From assembly GCA_022819855.1 (NCBI GenBank), contig JAJEGN010000005.1, forward strand, positions 1 to 64,000: a stretch of DNA of 64,000 nucleotides. The letters run 5' to 3'. Below, one piece after another: positions 43,049 to 50,446 of the stretch; position 1 is the stretch's first letter; every line of letters starts with the position of its first letter. Source of the DNA: Gammaproteobacteria bacterium. GTDB taxonomy: Bacteria; Pseudomonadota; Gammaproteobacteria; Steroidobacterales; Rariloculaceae. The translations under genes and the position numbers were made by a program. The notes under the pieces are model-generated. The model did not search any database, was not told where the DNA came from, and saw nothing but the letters and a program-made list of their open reading frames with translations.

Positions 43049-43259
43049 AGATCTCATCCCTGTTCCACGATGCGGCGTGACCGGTCCTTGCAGTCACCAG
43101 ATCAAGCACACGGGCGTCTTCTTCCGGCGGCGCCAATTGGGCAGCGTGATCGAGAATCGCGCGTAATTCTCCCTGCAGCGACCGGTGATGGCTACGCGCC
43201 AGCCGCTTCAGGGCGTCGACCGTCGCCGGTTGAACGTCCCGGATGTGAATTGAACTCAT
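43029..43259 (-). CDS. FitA-type ribbon-helix-helix antitoxin
   Basis: A 76-residue protein starting MSSIHIRDVQPATVDALKRLARSHHRSLQGELRAILDHAA, the Arc/FitA ribbon-helix-helix fold (strand IHIRDV, helix-turn-helix with SLQGELRAIL), then a variable toxin-binding tail. It is upstream of and overlapping the PIN toxin gene, so both are translated together and the pair should repress its own promoter. Confidence 0.85.
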   Translation of the reverse strand: MSSIHIRDVQPATVDALKRLARSHHRSLQGELRAILDHAAQLAPPEEDARVLDLVTARTGHAASWNRDEIYGPEGR

Positions 43260-43318
43260 GACGGTAGCATAATGCTACCAGTATCGATCGGCAACCCCTG
43301 GCTTACGATCGCTCGGCG

Positions 43319-43507
43319 CTACAAACTCAAGACCAGCCGCAAACCGTCTTCTATCTGCCGCAATGCGACCGGCACGTTCGCATCGCGGACTCGGACGTAG
43401 GCCCGGAGACCGGACGTATCCTGTATGACTTCGCGCACCATGTCCTTGAGACGAAACAGTGCGTCCTTATCGGCGCCATCGTAATGGAGCAGCGCCCAGA
43501 CCAACAC
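43319..43507 (-). CDS. unrecognised 62-residue product after the second ATPase gene
   Basis: A short reading frame on the same strand as the ATPase gene, 6 bp after its stop. The product ALFRLKDMVREVIQDTSGL followed by RAYVRVRDANVPVALRQIEDGLRLVLSL has a normal amphipathic composition. The start is GTG 43507. No family is recognised; it could be a small accessory protein or a degraded gene end. Confidence 0.35.
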   Translation of the reverse strand: MLVWALLHYDGADKDALFRLKDMVREVIQDTSGLRAYVRVRDANVPVALRQIEDGLRLVLSL

Positions 43508-43513
43508 TGTCGG

Positions 43514-44686
43514 TCAGTCGCCTGCGAACACCGGCTCGCCCGTTGCAAGAGCCGACACCGGGACCACTTCCACCTGATCGGACAACGCATACCGGCGGCT
43601 GCCGGGATAGATGATCGCGACCCGGGCCAGGCCGACATCCGCCAGCGCGTTGCGTATCGACGGTGTGATGCGCGGAGCGTCGGCGAACTTGCACTCGATC
43701 CCGTAGAGGGAACCATGACGCTGCAGGATCAGGTCGATTTCCGCTCCCTGGTGTGTCGCCCAGAAATACGCTTCGTCGTGGGGTTCCGCGAGTAACACCT
43801 GCTCGATTACGAAGCCTTCCCACGATGCGCCCATCCGGGGGTGTGTCAACAGGTCCTTTTCCTCCCGGATCCCAAGCAGTTGATGGAGGAGGCCGGTGTC
43901 GCGGAGGTAGATTTTCGGCGCCTTGACCTGGCGCTTGCGGACGTTGGCAAACCACGGCTGCAACTGGCGGACCATCATGGCGTCGGTAAGCGCGTCCAGG
44001 TACCGGCGCATGGCCCGGGGTTGAGCCCCCATCGCCCGTGCGGGTTCCGCGGCGTTCCAGGTCTGGCCGTGATAATGCGCCAGCATTGCCCAGAACCGGC
44101 CCATGGTAACTGCCGGCACGTTGACGCCCCATTGCTGAAAATCGCGCTCGAGCAGCGCCTGAATGAACTCGCGCCGCCAGGCCACGCTGTCCTCCTCGCG
44201 ATTCGCGAGAAAGGAAGGAGGCAGACCGCCCCTGCGCCAGAGCACGGCCAGAGCATCGGAGTCATCGCCATCCGGTCCGCACACTTCGCTCAATCGGAAG
44301 CCGCCGAGCAGCACTCGCTCCCTGCGCCCTGCGAGACTCTCGGAACTCTGCCGCAGAAGGTCGCCCGAAGCACTTCCGAGAATCAGAAACCTGGCCGGGG
44401 AAGGACGCCGGTCCGCCAGCACCCTGAGCAGCGGAAACAGATCCGGGCGCAACTGCACCTCGTCAATGACGACGAGCCCGCGCAACGGCTCGAGTGCCGT
44501 CAGCGGTTCGTCGAGCCGGCCCAGGCTTGCGGGCGACTCGAGGTCAAAGTAATTGACCGAATCCGTGTCGAGGAACTCTCGGGCCAGAGTTGTCTTGCCG
44601 CATTGGCGCGGACCCACAAGCACGACAACCGGCGCGCGGTCCAGAGCGGTTTGGATTGCGGACAGTGCCGCGGGTCGTTCCAGCAT
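43514..44686 (-). CDS. AAA_14 ATPase with DUF4143 domain
   Basis: A 390-residue second member of the ATPase family found at 41261, but only distantly similar. Walker A VGPRQCGKTTLAREF (residues ~24-38), Walker B GLVVIDEVQLRPDLF, the arginine-rich sensor LGSASGDLLRQSSESLAGRRERVLLGGF, and the DUF4143 C-terminus with YFWATHQGAEIDLILQRHGSLYGIECKFADAPR (D-x-E-x-K nuclease-like core). The gene lies just downstream of a perfect 11-bp inverted repeat, and a -10-like TAATAT ends 6 bases before the ATG, suggesting a leaderless mRNA. Confidence 0.9.
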   Translation of the reverse strand: MLERPAALSAIQTALDRAPVVVLVGPRQCGKTTLAREFLDTDSVNYFDLESPASLGRLDEPLTALEPLRGLVVIDEVQLRPDLFPLLRVLADRRPSPARFLILGSASGDLLRQSSESLAGRRERVLLGGFRLSEVCGPDGDDSDALAVLWRRGGLPPSFLANREEDSVAWRREFIQALLERDFQQWGVNVPAVTMGRFWAMLAHYHGQTWNAAEPARAMGAQPRAMRRYLDALTDAMMVRQLQPWFANVRKRQVKAPKIYLRDTGLLHQLLGIREEKDLLTHPRMGASWEGFVIEQVLLAEPHDEAYFWATHQGAEIDLILQRHGSLYGIECKFADAPRITPSIRNALADVGLARVAIIYPGSRRYALSDQVEVVPVSALATGEPVFAGD

Positions 44687-44697
44687 CGCGCGATATT

Positions 44698-44736
44698 ACC
44701 ATGAAAATCGAGCTGTCTATGCTTTATTTTCATGGT
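44698..44736. promoter_or_regulatory. 11-bp inverted repeat upstream of the second ATPase gene
   Basis: ACCATGAAAAT (44698-44708) and ATTTTCATGGT (44726-44736) are perfect inverted arms separated by 17 bp. They lie 12 bp upstream of the ATPase start and overlap the expected -35/-10 region on the minus strand, so a repressor-type operator is likely. Confidence 0.55.
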
Positions 44737-45010
44737 GTTTGTCTCTTCGAAACGCTTTTCCATCAGCCTACGGTTGACGCCGGCCAAACCGCCAAGGGGC
44801 TGGAGAATGGACGCCTGAATGGTCAAGGTGTCCGATGCCCAGGGTTGACTCCATGCACGCATCGCCCTGAAACCGCAATTCGTACGGAATGAGGTGATAT
44901 GCGGATGTAGATTTAGAGCAACGACGTGGTAGGCTGTCCCCGATTCTTGGGTAGCACCAAGACACACCAAGTCTGCGAGCAACCATCCTCGCAGCAGCTC
45001 CGGCGAGACG

Positions 45011-45062
45011 ATGACAAGTCTGCCGGGTGCCTCGGGAGCCCCGCTTCTGCGGGGCTTGTCAT
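45011..45062. other. nested inverted repeats, possible structured RNA or terminator
   Basis: Outer arms ATGACAAG (45011-45018) and CTTGTCAT (45055-45062) enclose a second perfect hairpin, AGCCCCGC-TTCT-GCGGGGCT (45037-45056). Arms share bases near 45055-45056, so they may be alternative structures. The inner hairpin is followed by TTGTCATTT and could be a terminator in the plus direction. The interval 44737-45184 holds no gene that I can support. Confidence 0.4.
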
Positions 45063-45184
45063 TTGCGATCGCTGAATGTTCAAGGCCGCTAGCACAGCGG
45101 CTTGCACGGCGACCGCGCGCAACCTCGAATCGCTCAATGTCGGCGCATGCCAGGTCGCTGACAGATAGCCGCAGGCGAAACGCA

Positions 45185-45374
45185 ATGCCCAAGGTTCGAG
45201 ATGCCGTTCGATTGGTCGAAGGCGATCGATGGCGGCTGGTTCGAACCAAGGAGCCACCGTCAACACCGGCATCCGGACAAACCAGGAGCTGTAACGATTG
45301 CCGGAAAGCCTGGCGATGATCTCGCTCGTGGTACGTGGGCAAGTATCATGAAACAAGCTGGATTGAAGGAATGA
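45185..45374 (+). pseudogene. hicA: hicA mRNA interferase gene with a frameshift
   Basis: The 5' part encodes MPKVRDAVRLVEGDRWRLVRTK, the typical HicA start; then the frame breaks at position 45251 and the rest continues in another frame as SHRQHRHPDKPGAVTIAGKP then GDDLARGTWASIMKQAGLKE, ending at the normal place. Homologues read RTKGSHRQ, so a net loss of two bases inside the glycine codon explains it. The catalytic histidine (GSHR) is after the break, so the toxin is dead unless this is a sequencing error. The stop overlaps the hicB start as ATGA. Confidence 0.85.
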
Positions 45375-45601
45375 CCATGCTCGTGCAGTACACCATCCTG
45401 ATCGAGAGGTCTCCCCGGAATTACTCCGCGTATGCCCCCGACCTGCCCGGCTGCGTTGCGACCGGCGCCACCAGAGAGGAGGTAGTTCGGGAGATGCGCA
45501 GCGCGATCGCTCTGCATATCGAGAGCCTCCGCGAACACGGGGAGCGTGTACCGGAACCGTGCTGCAGCGTTGCGACCGTGGATGTGGAAGCGATTGGCTG
45601 A
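45371..45601 (+). CDS. hicB: HicB-family antitoxin
   Basis: A 76-residue protein MTMLVQYTILIERSPRNYSAYAPDLPGCVATGATREEVVREMRSAI, the partial RNase H fold of HicB (YSAYAPDLPGCVATG is the signature). It lacks a long DNA-binding C-terminus. It overlaps the frameshifted hicA by 4 bases; ATG 45377 is better spaced from AAGGA and may be the real start. Its toxin is inactive, so it is an orphan antitoxin. Confidence 0.88.
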   Translation: MTMLVQYTILIERSPRNYSAYAPDLPGCVATGATREEVVREMRSAIALHIESLREHGERVPEPCCSVATVDVEAIG

Positions 45602-45677
45602 GCGCGGTCTAACGCTTGATCAGAGAAGCCGCCATTCGGGACTTGCGACTTCGTGATCGATGGACATTGCCCAGGCA

Positions 45678-45840
45678 CTACCGTCGCATCTTGTCGAACG
45701 CCAGCAGCCCGACCAGAAAGGTGTCGGCTTGAACCGAGCGCCGCACTACGCGCCAATCCTGTAGCGCTCGTTTCATGGCGCCGCTTTTCCTTGGTCGCAA
45801 GGAGCCGGGCCTGCGAGAGTAGATCCTTGGGGAGATTCAC
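45678..45840 (-). pseudogene. HEPN-domain (UPF0332-like) gene with internal deletion
   Basis: The 5' end from GTG 45840 encodes MNLPKDLLSQARLLATKEKRR, the typical start of short HEPN proteins. A second frame just downstream encodes ALQDWRVVRRSVQADTFLVG then LLAFDKMRR and a stop at 45678, typical of their C-terminus. The middle (about 90 residues, including the catalytic RX4H region and AYYALFH) is missing and the two parts are out of frame. Such proteins are toxins or accessory RNases; this one is dead. Confidence 0.5.
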
Positions 45841-45904
45841 GCCGTCGCGCTCAACGCAACCGCCGCGTCACTCTTGCGCCCTTGGTGATACCTCCCCGAT
45901 TCGG

Positions 45905-46579
45905 TTAGCAAGTTCGGACAGATAGCCGACGACCGAATCCAGCACAGCGTCGTACTCGACTCCGAAACGCCGCCGTATCCTCCCGTTCGCAAAGCGCCTG
46001 CAACTGCCGGATATCAGCCTCGATCGGATCTGCCGCAGCGACAGCCGACGTGAGCATGCGGTCGAGCACCACGCGCCAACTGCTCAGCACCAGGTATCGT
46101 TGACCGCTGTCGATCGGCATGCACTTTACGCCACCGACTTCCGACCAGTCGGCGGCACCGGCGTCGTGCCGCGTTCGCCGCTGCAACTCGATCCAGAGCG
46201 TCTCGAGCCGGGCCTCGGGCGCGACGAAAAGCAGCACCGACGTTTCGCCGTCGTCAGGCAGCCGCGCAAGGTACGAGTCAGGCTGGTTTTCCGTGAGACC
46301 GGCCCAGAACTTCGCCTCCACGATGACGCGTTCGCGATCTTCACTGCCGTAGACCACCAGGTCGGGACGAGCGCCGTCACTGCCGGATACCTGTGTCCGG
46401 GCACTCGTCAGCTCGCCAACGCTCGGAGCCACAGCCTCGACGACGCCCTGCAGAGCGTTCCTGGCCGCCCGCGATCGCGACAGGATGAACCCCAGCGCGT
46501 CAACGGCGATGTCTTCGGTCCGGTTGCTCCATTGCGAGACGATGTGCGAAAGCAACTGGGAATTTGATTGGTCGTTCAT
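45905..46579 (-). CDS. PD-(D/E)XK nuclease-family protein, probably frameshifted at its C-terminus
   Basis: A 224-residue protein with a nuclease core D73 (ARPDLVVYG) and E88-A-K90 (RVIVEAKFW), resembling PD-(D/E)XK proteins found singly in defence regions. The last 19 residues are arginine/cysteine-rich and look out of frame. Shifting frame near 45962-45968 gives FGVEYDAVLDSVVGYLSELA then NRIGEVSPRAQE, ending at 45868, which is far more protein-like. I therefore think the true C-terminus is in that frame. The nuclease core itself is intact. Confidence 0.7.
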   Translation of the reverse strand: MNDQSNSQLLSHIVSQWSNRTEDIAVDALGFILSRSRAARNALQGVVEAVAPSVGELTSARTQVSGSDGARPDLVVYGSEDRERVIVEAKFWAGLTENQPDSYLARLPDDGETSVLLFVAPEARLETLWIELQRRTRHDAGAADWSEVGGVKCMPIDSGQRYLVLSSWRVVLDRMLTSAVAAADPIEADIRQLQALCEREDTAAFRSRVRRCAGFGRRLSVRTC

Positions 46580-46820
46580 CGAGGTTTCCGCGGCACCGGC
46601 AGACGGTTACCGTCAAGCGGGCGCGCAGTGTAGCAGGGTTTTCGCGGACTTAAGGGCGGTGTCGTGCTCGACTATTCGGCCAGCCGTTCGCGCGGCCTCG
46701 GCATAGACCGAAAGAGCGTGACTGGGCTGGATCGGGGCTTGTTACTTCGCAGTTTGTGGACAAGGCAATCGTTCATATATCGCCTTCGTCGATCCAATAG
46801 AAGTCAAGTCCCACACGGCC

Positions 46821-47027
46821 ATGCCTCGCCTCATCTCCGCACCCGTCTCCAGCGCCCATCCGGTCTTCCGGCGCTCCGAGTACGCAGCGGCCGTTGGTCG
46901 GCGACCCCAAGACGAGGTTGTCACAACGATGCTGGCCCAGCACTTGCGAGCCGGCAATATCCGGCGCATCGTGCGTGGCGTCTTTGCGTACGTGCCGAAA
47001 CATGCCGACGGGGATGGCCAAGCTTAG
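46821..47027 (+). pseudogene. N-terminal fragment of an AbiEi-like antitoxin/regulator
   Basis: A 68-residue product starting MPRLISAPVSSAHPVFRRSE followed by YAAAVGR and TMLAQHLRAGNIRRIVRGVFAYVPKH. This is the winged-helix N-terminus of AbiEi-type (type IV antitoxin) proteins, which are normally about 200 residues; the stop follows directly, so about two thirds are missing. No AbiEii nucleotidyltransferase partner is nearby. The 241 bp between the nuclease gene and this fragment hold nothing that I recognise. Confidence 0.5.
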
Positions 47028-47239
47028 GCGTCGAGATGTTTAGTAGCGCCATTCTGGTAGGATTGCTGCACACCGAATAGCCCAATTCCCTAGCCGCATC
47101 GTGACCGGGGCATCGGGCCGGGCTGATTGCTCAGCGCCTGCCCCATCAGTTTGTGTAACGGAAAGGAAATCGTGACGGCGCTGGGCCGACCTTTTCTGTA
47201 ATGCGGAATCCTAGACGAGAAAGGTAGGAGGACCCCGCA

Positions 47240-47899
47240 GTGCCAAGATGGTTAGACATTCCTCTCACGGTGTTCGAAAGAATCACCGCCTCGATCACAT
47301 TTCCACTAGTGATACTGGTATTGGTTGCTGGTTTCGTTTGGCTGTTCTATGATCAGATCAAGAAGCTCTTTAGCGAAATTACAGAGCGTCTCAAAGAATC
47401 TCCAATTACCTTCCCCGGGGGAACTCAGATGGGAGTGCCAAGCGGAGACGAACCTCCCACGGAGGATAAGGCCCCCACAATTACACAACCGCAGACCGCG
47501 AGCCCAGCGGTTAAGGCACGCATTGAACAGTTAAGGGTATTTCTACATGAGTCGGGAGTCACGGATCGCGAGAGCCTTTTGTTACAGGCACTCGCCGAAA
47601 AGGAGTTTTCGACGTTCTATGAGAGAGTATATCGGGAGATCTATGGAAGCCAAATAAGCGCACTCAGAGCCGTAAACTCGGCGAATAATGGAATAGCACA
47701 AAAATCACTACGAGAGCTTCAACCCTTAACAGTAATTCAATCTGGGATGACATTTGAACAGTGGTTCCAATATTTGGAGACTAATGCTCTTGTCGTTTCG
47801 CAAGGACAAAATGTCCAAATTACGGACTCAGGAAGAGAGTTCCTGATATATGTCACCCAGCAAGGGTATCCCGAACTTGGGCAGTATCCAGGCTTGTAG
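47240..47899 (+). CDS. membrane-anchored protein of unknown function in an AT-rich cassette
   Basis: A 219-residue protein from GTG 47240, with TAGGAGG 8 bases upstream. One transmembrane helix (ITFPLVILVLVAGFVWLFYDQI, residues ~17-38), then an amphipathic helix with KKLFSEITERLKES, a proline/threonine linker (to ~95), and a cytoplasmic helical region with a compact C-terminal unit (VVSQGQNVQITDSGREFLIYVTQQGYP) that looks like a small winged-helix. Base composition is clearly lower in GC than the surroundings, indicating transfer. No family recognised. Confidence 0.7.
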   Translation: MPRWLDIPLTVFERITASITFPLVILVLVAGFVWLFYDQIKKLFSEITERLKESPITFPGGTQMGVPSGDEPPTEDKAPTITQPQTASPAVKARIEQLRVFLHESGVTDRESLLLQALAEKEFSTFYERVYREIYGSQISALRAVNSANNGIAQKSLRELQPLTVIQSGMTFEQWFQYLETNALVVSQGQNVQITDSGREFLIYVTQQGYPELGQYPGL

Positions 47900-48035
47900 C
47901 GCCGTTTCGAGCCTTATCATCGCGTGTGACCAAGCGTCTGGTATTATTGTGCTTGACGTACGTAGCTAGCTGCTAGTAGCATCGCCCGCGCGACGCCGAA
48001 ATATCGATAGACTATTCTGCTCCCGATGAATATGT

Positions 48036-48347
48036 ATGTATCCTAGCGAAAAAGAAATTGCCAAGGCATTGCTCCGCCATATATACGATCATGGCGGGGC
48101 TGCTTATGAGGTAACTGCAGGGTCAACATACGATCCACTCGCGGAGCATTTCGGCCTAAGCCGTGAAGAACGACAACGAACACGGGACGAGGAATTCGGG
48201 GATGGCAAGGTTCAAGCCGCAAAGAATATCAAGGTTCAATGGGCGAGAAACACACTTAAGAAGCGGGGTTATCTGGCTTCCTCGCGGCGCGCATATTGGC
48301 GACTCTCGGATAAAGCGGTGAGGTGGGTTGAGAATCTAGCCACCTAA
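48036..48347 (+). CDS. stand-alone Mrr N-terminal-like winged-helix protein
   Basis: A 103-residue protein with helix EKEIAKALLRHIYDHGGAAY, YDPLAEHFGLSREERQRTRD and VQWARNTLKKRGYLASSRRAYWRLSDKAVRWV. The YxxLAxHFGLSxxER...W-A-R-x-x-LKKxGxL...R...W-x-L pattern is that of the Mrr N-terminal domain, which in restriction systems precedes a nuclease domain. Here the nuclease is missing, so it may be a DNA-binding subunit or regulator. Its stop overlaps the next ATG (TAATG). Confidence 0.75.
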   Translation: MYPSEKEIAKALLRHIYDHGGAAYEVTAGSTYDPLAEHFGLSREERQRTRDEEFGDGKVQAAKNIKVQWARNTLKKRGYLASSRRAYWRLSDKAVRWVENLAT

Positions 48348-48553
48348 TGAAGATCATCGACCGAAAGCGGCTGCGCGATAACCGGTATCTCGGCGACAGC
48401 GTGTATGTCGGGTTCGACGATGATCGCGTGTGGCTGTACGCCCAAGACCCGGGCAGCATATCGATGTATGGATCGGTCGGGCTTTCTCAGGCCGCGTTAA
48501 GCGAGCTTGTAAAATGGATCAGGGATCGCGAGCGAGTTCAGAATGACGATTGA
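48347..48553 (+). CDS. small protein of unknown function
   Basis: A 68-residue product MKIIDRKRLRDNRYLGDSVYVGFDDDRVWLYAQDPGSISMYGS then a helix LSQAALSELVKWIRDRERVQ. A beta-rich start with one C-terminal helix. Translationally coupled to the Mrr-like gene (TAATG) and to the next gene (overlap of 11 bases). No known family is recognised. Confidence 0.65.
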   Translation: MKIIDRKRLRDNRYLGDSVYVGFDDDRVWLYAQDPGSISMYGSVGLSQAALSELVKWIRDRERVQNDD

Positions 48554-48800
48554 CTACACTACTATCCAACTGATCCTGGCGCTGTTTATGATTATCGCGC
48601 TCGTGGGCTTCTATTGGCACCGGATTAAGACCGACAAGGCAATTGGAGTTCGCGCAATTCAGTTTATTACGGCTCTTATCGTCTTGCCCACTATAGCGAT
48701 CCTCGGCCTTGCGGGAGATATGGATGACGCGACCCTCGGCGCCCTCTTTGGTGCGGTTATCGGTTATGTGTTATCTAGGCTTCCCGAGGGACCGAATTGA
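48543..48800 (+). CDS. small two-helix membrane protein
   Basis: An 85-residue protein with hydrophobic segments IQLILALFMIIALVGFYW (residues ~8-25), AIQFITALIVLPTIAILGLAG (~37-57) and ATLGALFGAVIGYVLSRL (~62-79). It overlaps the preceding gene by 11 bases and is the last of the cassette 48036-48800. Small multi-helix membrane proteins are frequent effectors in abortive-infection systems, but nothing in the sequence proves that role. Confidence 0.65.
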   Translation: MTIDYTTIQLILALFMIIALVGFYWHRIKTDKAIGVRAIQFITALIVLPTIAILGLAGDMDDATLGALFGAVIGYVLSRLPEGPN

Positions 48801-48985
48801 TTACCGCCCAAGTACGCTTACTGAACGGCCAGGCTTTCCGGTCGTCGAGCGGCTCAGTCGTCTCTTCGTCCGTTACCGAGCGATTTAATCTCCGGCGGTC
48901 AAGCGAGCGGTCCAACGCATCGTCGGATTCGTCGGTCCCAAGTTCTCGGGCCTTGTCTCGGAACCGCTGACGCTGCTCAGCGGTC
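48775..48985 (-). pseudogene. possible remnant of a small acidic gene after the PIN gene
   Basis: Just after the PIN stop, another frame of the minus strand reads STAEQRQRFRDKARELGTDE followed by SDDALDRSLDRRR, a pattern typical of short genes found downstream of such toxin pairs (ERxRFxEKARELGxDExE). No usual start codon is present, and it overlaps the gene on the other strand. It may have lost its start or been fused to the PIN gene before a frameshift. Confidence 0.3.
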
Positions 48986-49444
48986 GAGGTTTTCGAGTGG
49001 CGGTTGGTACTGCTCGTGAGGTTCCCTGATTGCGATTGGCGGTGTCCCTATATCTCTGTCGAGGCGGAGGAAATCACGGTCGAATGTCTCGATCAGCGGA
49101 ATATCGTTGCAGTCTGCTGTCGCGATGTGCATGGCGTCTCTGGGCTGAAGGTGTGGGTGCTCCCAGATCAGATCCTGAGTTCTTCGGCCGATCGTTGGCG
49201 TCAGGTTGAGAATGTAGATGTAATTCTGCCGGAAGAAATTGCGGATCAGTTCGCGCTTTTCTACCGGCACATGCGTTTGGCCTTTCAGCTTGATGACTTC
49301 GCCTAGCGTGACCGCTGACGTGCAGATCAGGATATTGCCTTTCTCGGCGGCTGCAAGCACGCCCTCGCACGCATCCCGCCTTGATTGCTCGTTCAGCCAT
49401 TCGAGGAATACTGACGAGTCCCAGTAGCGCCTATCGCCGCTCAT
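48977..49444 (-). CDS. PIN-domain RNase-type toxin
   Basis: A 155-residue protein starting MSGDRRYWDSSVFLEWLNEQ, with the first aspartate in YWDSSVFLEWL, a glutamate in VTLGEVIKLKG, and the third site in QPRDAMHIATADCNDIPLIETFDRDFL. The long LNLTPTIGRRTQDLIWEH segment distinguishes it from classical VapC. It overlaps the upstream gene by 14 bases, so the two are coupled and form a unit. Confidence 0.85.
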   Translation of the reverse strand: MSGDRRYWDSSVFLEWLNEQSRRDACEGVLAAAEKGNILICTSAVTLGEVIKLKGQTHVPVEKRELIRNFFRQNYIYILNLTPTIGRRTQDLIWEHPHLQPRDAMHIATADCNDIPLIETFDRDFLRLDRDIGTPPIAIREPHEQYQPPLENLDR

Positions 49445-50192
49445 CGGGCGGCACCCAGTCGTCTTTTAGGATGCCTTTGACATCGCGAAAGGACGGGAGC
49501 TTGTCGGGATCTGGGAAAACGTACAATTCCTCGACCGCGATGTATTCCGGGTAGCCATCTTCCGAGTATCGGATATCGCCCGTGGCTTCGACGCGCCGTG
49601 CTTCCTCGGCCGCGACGAATACCTGATGGCGCAACGTCTCGGGAAACCGGCACTCGATGCGCTTATCGTTCAGGCGGTCGTACAGCGCACAGTTTAGTGC
49701 CCTTACCGTCGACACCATTTTGAGCGTGCCTTCTACGGATCCGTGAGCGCGTTCCTTGCGATCCAGTACTACGGTTACGTGGTCGACAATTTCGATATCG
49801 AGGCTTTCCGTGTGTTCCGCGTGGATGATCGTGATGGCCGCGTCGCTCGATGTGCCGTCTCCGTTGCGACGAAGCTTGGCTAGCTCGCGCGCCGACTTGA
49901 GCGCATCGTCATCGAAATACGCGGGCCGCTCCGAACGCTCCGCGATACGGCGCAAGCCGTCGATTATCGCATGTGTAGTCGCTTTCGCAGCGCTCGCGTC
50001 GCCCGACTCGGGCGTCGCGATGATTTCCAAGCTTCCGTCCCGGACGGCCGTGCGCCACGAAAGCGGGCTGGCCTTAGGGATCGCGCTAGTGACACAAGTG
50101 AGCATCGTCGAGAAGGCGCCGACCGCTTCCGCGAACTGCCCTATCTCGATATCTCCGTCGATGTGGAGCCGGATTGCCCGTTCATCCGCCAC
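49431..50192 (-). CDS. 253-residue partner of the PIN protein
   Basis: A protein with no recognised domain by name, starting at GTG 50192 with AGGAA upstream. The N-terminal 150 residues are alpha-beta (IRLHIDGDIEIGQFAEAVGAF at the start). The C-terminal part HGSVEGTLKMVSTVRALNCALYDRLNDKRIECRFPETL and ARRVEATGDIRYSEDGYPEYIAVEELYVFP looks like an OB-type small barrel. Gene order (partner first, toxin overlapping) is that of an antitoxin, but the protein is about three times larger than a VapB. Possible roles are antitoxin or an RNA-binding targeting subunit. Confidence 0.75.
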   Translation of the reverse strand: MADERAIRLHIDGDIEIGQFAEAVGAFSTMLTCVTSAIPKASPLSWRTAVRDGSLEIIATPESGDASAAKATTHAIIDGLRRIAERSERPAYFDDDALKSARELAKLRRNGDGTSSDAAITIIHAEHTESLDIEIVDHVTVVLDRKERAHGSVEGTLKMVSTVRALNCALYDRLNDKRIECRFPETLRHQVFVAAEEARRVEATGDIRYSEDGYPEYIAVEELYVFPDPDKLPSFRDVKGILKDDWVPPDERR

Positions 50193-50206
50193 CAGAATTC
50201 CTGTCG

Positions 50207-50402
50207 TTACACAGTCAATGAGTCTCGGTAGGTTAGCCGCTTGCCCACTACTCCGTAAAGAGCGGCATCCGCTAGGCTCTCGTCATCGTGGCCGGGCGCT
50301 ACGCGATGGTTGTGCCGGAAGGCGGACTCGACCAGATAGCGGCGCAGATTGCGCTCCGAGCAGTGTTGATAGACGCCCTTCATGCCGCGCTTGAAGCTAG
50401 AA
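50207..50402 (-). mobile_element. 3' fragment of an IS1595-family (ISXO2-like) transposase gene
   Basis: Leftward reading gives SFKRGMKGVYQHCSERNLRR then YLVESAFRHNHRV and GVVGKRLTYRDS, the C-terminus of ISXO2-type transposases (FKRGxxGVYQHCxExxLxRY...GKRLTYR). Only about 60 residues remain; the rest of the element is gone and no terminal repeats were found. It ends 15 bp before the start of the 253-residue protein gene. Confidence 0.75.
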
Positions 50403-50446
50403 GGTCGCGGTTCCTATCGACCTAACTATTTTCCGTGTCCCTCACT

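Noticed and set aside
46742-47021. Overlapping minus-strand frames opposite the AbiEi-like fragment
   Set aside because: They share the region with the better plus-strand match and have unlikely composition.
47131-47160. Sequence CCCCATCAGTTTGTGTAACG resembling an IS256-family end
   Set aside because: Only one end-like motif, no transposase and no matching inverted partner nearby; kept as a note.
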